From: Rhizohabitans arisaemae
GTDB taxonomy: Bacteria > Actinomycetota > Actinomycetes > Streptosporangiales > Streptosporangiaceae
Reading direction: 5' to 3'
DNA: 64,000 nt
Assembly: GCF_025996515.1 (NCBI RefSeq)
Contig: NZ_BLRH01000021.1
Location: forward strand, 385,211-449,210
The translations under genes were made by a program, and so were the position numbers. Positions 59,901-64,000 of the stretch are shown here, one piece after another. The notes beneath the pieces are model-generated. The model searched no databases. It worked only from the letters and a program-made list of their open reading frames with translations, and was not told the DNA's origin. The stretch's first letter is position 1. Every line of letters begins with the position of its first letter.

Positions 59901-62040
59901 CACCGTTCCCGCGGGGGAGCTGGCCGACGGCTGGCTGGTGCGCTGGCGGGTCCGCGCGGTCTCGGCCACTGCGGCTTCGCCCTGGTCGGGATGGCAGGCG
60001 CTCAAGGTCGACGTCGTCCACCCGGGTGAGGAGCCTCTGGCCCGGACCTCGGGACCGGTGATCCGCACGGATGAGAGCTTCACGGTGGCCGCCTGGCTGC
60101 GGTGGAACGAGGCCGGAGGCGACTACAGCGTCGTCGAGCAGAAGGGCGTACACCAGGCGCCCTTCAAGCTCGGCAGCGACCCGGAGCACGGGCTGGTGTT
60201 CACCTTCACCGGCACCGACGCCGCAGGCACGACGGTCGAAGGCGCGCTGTCCGGCGTACGGCCCTCGGCAGGCGCGTGGTTCCACCTGGCGGGCGCGTAC
60301 GACGCGGCGGCAGGGACCGCTTCGCTGTACCTCGACGGCGTGCTGATCAAGAGCTCACCGGTGAGCTTCCCCGCATGGAACGCCGACGCCGCCATGGAGC
60401 TCGGCAGCAGGATGAAGGGCGCCTTGGACGAGGTGCAGGTCTACCAGCGCACGCTCGACGCCGCGCAGGTCCTCGCCCTGGCGGTCGGCCCCACTGCCCA
60501 GCCCGCGCGCGTGCAAAAGACGCCTGCGCAGAAAGCCTCCGTGGCGGCTGCGACGGGAGGGTTCGACTATCAGCACCTGAGCCTGGAGGACTGCCTGGTC
60601 AGTTCAAGCGAGACCGACTATGAGGACTACAACGCGCGCATCCGCGAGCAGCCCTACACCTCGTGCTGGTCCTCCTATCTCTACATGCAGGATTACGAGG
60701 ACGACAGCTCCTCGGGAAGGATGGAGAAGTCCTTCTGCAAGAGCAAGGTCAAGAACATCGTCGCCAGGTGGCTCTGTAGCGCGGGCGAGGAGCTGATCGA
60801 CGACGACTACGCCCTGCGTTTCCGCGCCACCTGGGTCATTCACAGCTATCTGGGCGGCCCGACGGGCACCCCGGTGGTGAACGGCGGCACGAGCGGCATC
60901 AAGCCGAACGACATGAAGATGTTCATCCAGCTGGACGAGTTCGCGGTGGTCGACGATGACGGGCGCGTCGTGGTGCCGGGGTCGCAGCTTCAAGGGCTGT
61001 CCGTCTCCACCCAGCTGGAGACGAGGCAGCCACCCTTCAGCGACGGCAGCTGCGAGTCGGATGCCACGTACAAGACGAAGGACATCTCGGAGTGGCGGAC
61101 CAGGCCCTATGACGTGTTCAACGTCAAGGCCGACGTCGATCCGGCGAGCGTCTTCATCTGCACCATGGCGCCGCAAGTCGTCTTCCACTGGAATGGGTGG
61201 GACGTCCTGCGCCTTCGCATCTGGAGCGACAAGGCCCTGGACTCGGACGGAAAGGTGGTCGGCATCCGGCGGCACGGCGACGGAAAGCCGCACCTGCGTA
61301 GCTGGATTCCGAACTACCGCTGCGACAACCTGCCGTTCGGCGCGCAGAACCCGGCCGTCGATGATCGGCTCGGCGGCTGTATCAACACCAGGTCGAAGCG
61401 CGTGTTCGTCATGTCCAAGACCGACAACAGCGACTATATCGAGGTCATCCAGCATATCGAGGAGGCTCTGAACCCGGTCAACCGCCAGACGTTCCCGCCT
61501 CTTCGGCCGGGCGACGCCTGGGTCAACCCGAATTATCCGCCTACCCGGACTCCACAGGGCAACGAACAGAACAAGTTCATCTACGGCAACTGGGCGGCTC
61601 CCCGCTTTGACGCGAACGGCGACGACGCGCAGGGCAAGCCGCTGACGCGAGGTATCCCCGGTGTCACAAGCGGTATCAACAGACTGCATTTCTCCGGGAT
61701 TCCGCTGTATATGGACATGGGGACACCGAATGAAATGCAGTGGCTGATCCCGCCGAACAGGGAGCAGCACCGGCGCAGTATCAACTACTGCAAGTACTAC
61801 ATGCCGGAGAAGTATCCCGAGCCGTTCCGGGCGGACAAGTTGCCGCTCGGCGGTACCAACAGTTGTGACGAATATCCGTTCGCCTCGACTATGCAAGGGG
61901 CCAGCTACGCCCAGGGGCATTACTCCGTCAAGGCAGTGGACGCCATCCAGAACACCAAACAGGGGCGGAGGCTCGAGACGTTCTACGCCGACTTCAGGGT
62001 CGGCGAGGGAAATCCGTTCTGGGTGCTCATCGCACCCTAG
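53959..62040 (+). CDS. Giant secreted polymorphic toxin: DNRLRE, Ig-like, 11 repeat modules, LamG, NucA/NucB-type nuclease tip
   Basis: The 2693-residue protein has a signal peptide (LLVTFALLVSLLAPPATAEP, cleavage near 37). A DNRLRE-type domain covers about residues 315-500 and a Big_5-like domain about 590-690. A Pro/Thr linker follows at about 730-755. Six type-A repeats of about 111 residues (VDQFQVTPSQ...SYVWRARA) span 769-1435, then five type-B repeats of about 117 residues (AEFEVEHDPAAPQGQGTGQ) span 1438-2020, and a LamG-like fold 2028-2175. The C-terminal tip contains NSCDEYPFASTMQGA (about 2635), the NucA/NucB DNase motif, and ends NPFWVLIAP. GTG start. Two immunity-like genes follow directly. 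It probably acts as a contact- or release-dependent antibacterial DNase (inference). Confidence 0.85.
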   Translation: MTHYRANPGLSASTYRRGSLLVTFALLVSLLAPPATAEPTPTPAASAKQAEESTTLKLVATAKTEAKRAGREVEIPSLHTENMTTVAMPNGKTVKTYVSLTPVRTKRNGQWQAIDTTLVLEDGIVRPKVTKLDLALSNGGDGPLLKATGESLGTAKDGKPGEIVVAAPAKLPAPQLSGSTATYHSAYGRNIDLVVTVTPDGYQQQIVIRERPDRRVTLPVHIDPPTGMKVAKAKDGKPAAMAGEKEVADLSVLPVLDAKELERPGTGKSGLAKTAITGSGDKTVLVLTPDSAFLADPAVTYPVTVAATNSTPWHGAGAPTDTFIANGGSYTNGSYAANMNAIFAGRRDGYNYRSYLKYNLAGAPFIGQQIFDANIILWNYLSSACGEVGGISLHRIAADWAVNTLSWSSQPQAVADGHVVNPYGKDQNCSDWMAEGELWYSIEEITQAWADGTPNHGVMIRSVAESGGNNWRQYLSGNYPETSPDGSHHPYFFVEYETPVPPRRETVVMSSREPLTAIPEYEQALSRSLYLPENDTVEAVSAELVAGNAKRRDGEGSLIGNDRLSPDIASPDDGGDTEVPGDEDTLPPRVLSTDPAADAVEVPLNATPRVTFTEPVGGGELSVKNAQGAEVQGDFQFDSTGKVTTFVPAQPLRPGVKYTVTVASAVDASDNVMEPYTWSFTTVRQTAGHWTFDEGTGPTAADSSGHNRDATLNETASWTTGKTGNALTNTPTGTPTSTPTPTPTVTPTPTSEFPAPLRRQGSASALLLAAPTLSALSLTPSQTINGALTAFSLTPVLAATVTDADGRISTVDFQIRYTTGDTSNVWAGQAANVASGTQATGTVSGGTLSHGSSYVWRARATAGSDVSAWSAWQSFQVDAAPVVDQFQVTPSQTIAGTVTTSSLTPTLKARPTAKLGGASTVDFQIRYSTSDNSNVWSGQVTGVASGTQTSSTVVAATLQDGLSYVWRARATAEGVVGSWSSWQVLKVDVPEAVVDQLQVTPAQLVGSTVTTSTLTPTLHARATDPLGGPSTVDFQIRHSTSDNSNVWSGQATNVTSGSEASKSVTAGVLSNGTGYVWRARASTPGSTPSWSPWQTFAVDAAPVVDQFQVTPSQVIGETVTTSSLTPTLRARPTAKLGGASTVDFEVRYSMSDSSNVWTGQVTGVASGTQTSRTVAAATLQDGSSYVWRARATAEGVVGPWSSWQTLKVDVPEAVVDQFQVTPSQVIGGTVTTTSLTPVLAARVTDQLGGASTMDFQIRYSTSDNTNLWSGQVSGVTSGAIASRAVASATLSDGSSYVWRVKGTTPGSTPSWSPWQTLKVDVPEAVVDQFQVTPSETVGGTVTTSSLTPELAVRAVDPLGGASTVAFEVRYSTSDNTNAWAGQVSGVGSGSQASKSVTAGVLSNGSGYVWRARASTPGSTPSWSPWQTLRVDLFDPATDPAVTQPQVVPSQVEGGTTVTSSATPELRALINHPQGAASRVEFEVEHDPAAPQGQGTGQIWATALAGVASGSPGVVTVPAGKLGDGWAVRWRVRALAGGSTSTWSAWQQLTVLIPKPGVEQLQVTPSSVVNDKTVTTVLTPSLHAQVTYAPGGTLRAEFEVEHDPAAPQGQGTGQIWAGAVDHVPAGTRATAAVPVGELTDGWLVRWRVRSAVGSTTSPWSPWQQLLVDQPDSAPDVQELQVTPSGQAGGRTVTPTVTPQLRATVLDPRGEPVRAEFEVEHDPAAPQGQGTGQIWAGGLDGVAVGSQAALAVPTGTLTDGWAVRWRARAVSASAASPWSAWQQLDIEVPKPGVAQLQVIPSQVVNGTTVTTVLTPSLHAQVTYAPGGTLRAEFEVEHDPAAPQGQGAGQIWATAVDGGAGTQVGVAVPAGALIDGWTVRWRVRALAGELASAWSSWQRLVVDRPDSAPAAGDLQVTPSKTVNGRLVTGTETPQLRATLTDPRGDALSAEFEIEHDPAAPQGQGSGQVWTGSVSGVQPDAQAALTVPAGELADGWLVRWRVRAVSATAASPWSGWQALKVDVVHPGEEPLARTSGPVIRTDESFTVAAWLRWNEAGGDYSVVEQKGVHQAPFKLGSDPEHGLVFTFTGTDAAGTTVEGALSGVRPSAGAWFHLAGAYDAAAGTASLYLDGVLIKSSPVSFPAWNADAAMELGSRMKGALDEVQVYQRTLDAAQVLALAVGPTAQPARVQKTPAQKASVAAATGGFDYQHLSLEDCLVSSSETDYEDYNARIREQPYTSCWSSYLYMQDYEDDSSSGRMEKSFCKSKVKNIVARWLCSAGEELIDDDYALRFRATWVIHSYLGGPTGTPVVNGGTSGIKPNDMKMFIQLDEFAVVDDDGRVVVPGSQLQGLSVSTQLETRQPPFSDGSCESDATYKTKDISEWRTRPYDVFNVKADVDPASVFICTMAPQVVFHWNGWDVLRLRIWSDKALDSDGKVVGIRRHGDGKPHLRSWIPNYRCDNLPFGAQNPAVDDRLGGCINTRSKRVFVMSKTDNSDYIEVIQHIEEALNPVNRQTFPPLRPGDAWVNPNYPPTRTPQGNEQNKFIYGNWAAPRFDANGDDAQGKPLTRGIPGVTSGINRLHFSGIPLYMDMGTPNEMQWLIPPNREQHRRSINYCKYYMPEKYPEPFRADKLPLGGTNSCDEYPFASTMQGASYAQGHYSVKAVDAIQNTKQGRRLETFYADFRVGEGNPFWVLIAP
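56263..60020 (+). repeat. Tandem coding repeats (6 type A, 5 type B) in the toxin stalk
   Basis: Type A units start near 56263, 56602, 56935, 57268, 57598 and 57931 (about 333 bp each). Type B units start near 58270, 58627, 58981, 59329 and 59683 (about 354 bp each). Some blocks are nearly identical at the DNA level, including the segment encoding EHDPAAPQGQG. Confidence 0.85.
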
Positions 62041-62719
62041 CCGCAACCCAGCTGAGACAGGTCCGAGAGGGGCGATGAGGTGCTAAAGTGCCATCTCCCG
62101 CCCCTCTTCCCCGATAAAACTCCGGAGTTTCGTCGTGAATGCTCTTCCCGCCGAGAGTCAATACGGTCTTCTGGTCGAGCACGGGGTCGAGACGTCGTTC
62201 GTGGTGCAGTGGGTCAGCGTCGGAGATGCGGACGAGGTGGTCAGGCGGTTGGGGCTTGTCGAGGAGACGGTGCGGGGGAGTGGGTTTCAGGAGGCGCGGA
62301 GTTCGTTCTCCTTTTCTGAGGAGCGGTCGCGGTGGGTGTGGGTGGCGCCGTTTGCTTCCGGGTGGTCGATCGTGGTCTTCCTCACGGGCGGGCTGACGCC
62401 GTCCGTCGAAGCGCTCAGCCGGGACGGGCAGCGGGTGATCGAGGTCATCTACGAACTCGGGGAGATGGAATATCCGTTCTACGCCCGTGACGGGATGCGG
62501 ATGGAGACCATTTTTGTGGAGGAGGAGTACGACGAATTCATGGAGGACGTGGACTTCGACGACCTGCTGCCTCCCGCGGAGCGGCTGGAGCAGTATTTGC
62601 GGGTCATCGGGAGGATCACCGGGCGGTTCCTGGATCGGGAGTTCTTCGTGTCGGAGGGTGTGCTGGGGCGGCTTTCCGGGGTCGACCTCGAAGATTCAGG
62701 CTGTGGCGGTCTCGGGTGA
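62011..62719 (+). repeat. Duplicated toxin-tail plus immunity unit, copy 1
   Basis: From the codons for NPFWVLIAP through the first immunity gene this aligns with 62998-63704. The intergenic segment with GAGACAGGTCCGAGAGGGGC is nearly identical in both. Confidence 0.85.
62135..62719 (+). CDS. Immunity protein 1, DUF6461-like
   Basis: The 194-residue acidic cytosolic protein reads SQYGLLVEHGVETSFVVQW, ADEVVRRLGLVEETVRGSGF, RWVWVAPFASGWSIVVFLTG and VEALSRDGQRVIEVIYE. This is the DUF6461-type order (VxxRLG, then GWxxxxx-G-xxxx-LS). A paralog of the same length follows at 63120. Its place right after the toxin gene (95 bp) argues for neutralising the NucA/NucB tip. GTG start with GGAG 11 bases upstream. 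Confidence 0.75.
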   Translation: MNALPAESQYGLLVEHGVETSFVVQWVSVGDADEVVRRLGLVEETVRGSGFQEARSSFSFSEERSRWVWVAPFASGWSIVVFLTGGLTPSVEALSRDGQRVIEVIYELGEMEYPFYARDGMRMETIFVEEEYDEFMEDVDFDDLLPPAERLEQYLRVIGRITGRFLDREFFVSEGVLGRLSGVDLEDSGCGGLG

Positions 62720-63119
62720 ATGGTTCGGTGCGGCGAAGGGTTCCACCTGATCATCCGTTTCGGTGCCGAACACGCTCTCATTTCCGAGCTGTGTGAGTGG
62801 TGACCGCGAGTCGCACGGCCGGCTCACCTGCCCGGTCATCCCATTCCTGGAGGAGGTGGGCCGTGGTCGCCGCGGGGGCCGTGAACGACCAGCGGCCTCC
62901 GGGACGGCGAAGACGAACCGGACCCCGTTGGGTCCGGCCCGCCAGCCCGACTCGCTGGTCCCCGACGCCCTCGCGTAGCGGGCGTGCGCCCGGCTGGAAC
63001 CCGTTCTGGGTGCACATCGCGCCCTGGCCGCACTCAGCCGAGACAGGTCCGAGAGGGGCGATGAGGTGTAAGTGCCGTCTCCTCGCCCCTCTTCCCCGAT
63101 TACACTCCGGAGTTCCGTC
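62720..63119. other. Intergenic region with scar of a toxin 3' end
   Basis: The first 280 bp carry no supported gene. From 62998 the DNA repeats the 3' end of the toxin gene (codons for NPFWVHIAP, here without its stop) and the intergenic leader of the immunity gene. Confidence 0.6.
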
Positions 63120-63704
63120 GTGAACGCTTTTCCCGCCGAGAGTCAATACGGCCTTCTGGTTGAGCACGGGGTCGAGATGTTGTTTATGGTGCAGTGGGTC
63201 AGTATCGGCGAGGTGGACGAGGTGGTCAGGCGGTTGGGGCTTGTCGAGGAGACGGTGCGGGGGAGTGGGTTTCAGGAGGCGCGGAGTTCGTTCTCCTTTT
63301 CTGAGGAGCGGTCGCGGTGGGTGTGGGTGGCGCCGTTCTCTCCCGGGTGGTCAGTCGTCGTCTTCCTCACGGATGGGCTGATGCCGTCCGTCGAGGCACT
63401 CAGCCGGGACGGGCAGCGGGTGATCGAGATCGTCCACGCATATTGGGATGTGGAGCATCCGGACTACGCCCGTGACGGGATGCGGATGGAGACCATTTTT
63501 GTGGAGGAGGAGTACCACGAATTCATGGAGGACTTGGACTCCGACGACTTTCTGCCTGATGCGGAGCGGCTGGAGCAGTATTTGCTGGTCATCGGGCGGA
63601 TCACCGGGCGGTTCCTGGATCGGGAGTTCTTCGTGTCGGAAGGTGTGCTGGGGCGGCTTTCCGGGGTCGACCTTCATGACTCAGGCTGTGGCGGTCTCGG
63701 CTGA
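62998..63704 (+). repeat. Duplicated toxin-tail plus immunity unit, copy 2
   Basis: See 62011-62719. The toxin-derived part is only about 30 bp and cannot encode a toxin. Confidence 0.85.
63120..63704 (+). CDS. Immunity protein 2, DUF6461-like paralog
   Basis: The 194-residue protein is closely similar to immunity protein 1 throughout. Differences concentrate at residues 16-33 (EMLFMVQWVSIGEVDEV against ETSFVVQWVSVGDADEV) and 100-150 (IVHAYWDVEHPDYARDG against VIYELGEMEYPFYARDG). That pattern suits immunity paralogs specialised for variant toxin tips. GTG start at 63120; the upstream leader is a copy of the first one's. Confidence 0.75.
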   Translation: MNAFPAESQYGLLVEHGVEMLFMVQWVSIGEVDEVVRRLGLVEETVRGSGFQEARSSFSFSEERSRWVWVAPFSPGWSVVVFLTDGLMPSVEALSRDGQRVIEIVHAYWDVEHPDYARDGMRMETIFVEEEYHEFMEDLDSDDFLPDAERLEQYLLVIGRITGRFLDREFFVSEGVLGRLSGVDLHDSGCGGLG

Positions 63705-63906
63705 GCGGTTCGGTGCGGCGGAGGTTTCCGCCTGATCGGCTCGGCCTCCAGGTCGGCGGAGCGCTCGTGAGACACCGCGTGATCATGTGTTGGGAGCGTC
63801 CGGGCTGGGTGCGGTGGTCGGAACGCCGCCAGGCCCGGAGCGCGTGCGCAGTCCGTACCCTGCCGGGCTGAAGAAGGAGGCGCGGCCCCGTAGCCGGCTC
63901 AATCCA

Positions 63907-63999
63907 CTAGGGCCTGTCTGACAATTCGGAGTGGCGGAGCCAGAGCACAACAGATGCGAGGGTGACGCCTGCGAGGTAGCGGCTGGCGAGCTTGTCGAA
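63907..63999 (-). CDS. IS5-type transposase, C-terminal end (cut by window edge)
   Basis: On the minus strand the frame reads FDKLASRYLAGVTLASVVLW then LRHSELSDRP and a TAG stop. This is the usual end of actinobacterial IS5-group transposases. Only the last 30 residues are in the window. Confidence 0.75.
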   Translation of the reverse strand, partial: FDKLASRYLAGVTLASVVLWLRHSELSDRP

Positions 64000-64000
64000 G
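63907..64000 (-). mobile_element. IS5-group insertion sequence, end included, rest outside window
   Basis: GGGCCTGTCTGACAATTC (from 63910) is the kind of terminal inverted repeat seen in this IS group, and the CTAG at 63907-63910 is a plausible target site at the boundary. The other end is beyond the window. Confidence 0.65.

Noticed and set aside
56263..60020. CRISPR-like or non-coding tandem repeat
   Set aside because: Units of about 333-357 bp keep one reading frame and encode beta-rich protein modules.

Overview
The window is high-GC DNA with many GTG starts, 1-4 bp start/stop overlaps and families typical of filamentous Actinobacteria: a SARP/BTAD regulator, a HelR/HelD-like ATPase, a DUF222-HNH protein, PhoX, GH106 and giant DNRLRE-type surface proteins. 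I infer Streptosporangiales-like chromosomal DNA; the genus cannot be fixed from the sequence alone.

Layout. 1-9 kb: a truncated SARP regulator, a HelR-like RNA-polymerase ATPase, an alpha/beta hydrolase, a beta/gamma-crystallin-like calcium-binding protein and a MarR/azoreductase/SDR divergon. 8.8-10.4 kb: a scarred region with two groEL remnants around a small secreted protein. 10.7-17.8 kb: a tightly coupled five-gene operon (SWIM-like zinc protein, unknown, VWA, MoxR AAA+ ATPase, DUF5682-like). 18-18.8 kb: tandem secreted peptides with identical leaders but unrelated metal-binding-type tails. 19-23 kb: a NarL-type regulator convergent to a radical SAM / uracil-PRTase-like / MFS operon. 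23-25 kb: a D-amino-acid-oxidase remnant and a Tat-exported PhoX.

25.5-26.6 kb holds the most unusual signal. A phage/actinobacterial-type protein starting MTKLNQI is followed, before a strong terminator, by two tRNA-like units in circularly permuted order. In each, the T-arm and 3' acceptor strand come first, then a short ACAT-type linker, then the 5' acceptor strand and D-arm. The two acceptor strands pair over 7 bp within a unit but not between units, and the outer ends of each unit are complementary where the anticodon loop should be.

27-38 kb: a P-loop kinase-like protein, a zinc alcohol dehydrogenase, a very long DUF222-HNH protein with a low-complexity insert, about 1.1 kb of apparently non-coding DNA, and a TetR / DUF2306 / SDR divergon flanked by a duplicated TetR fragment. 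38.7-53.6 kb: a catabolic island consistent with the non-phosphorylated L-rhamnose route. Two GH106-like rhamnosidases, a rhamnose-dehydrogenase-like SDR, an SMP-30 lactonase and a rhamnonate-dehydratase-like enolase would take rhamnosides to 2-keto-3-deoxy-rhamnonate; two hydrolases, a PucR regulator, a class III aminotransferase and an acyl-CoA synthetase accompany them. 54-63.7 kb: a 2693-residue secreted polymorphic toxin with a C-terminal NucA/NucB-like nuclease and two tandem immunity proteins; the second is preceded by a scar of the toxin's 3' end. The right edge cuts into an IS5-type transposase.
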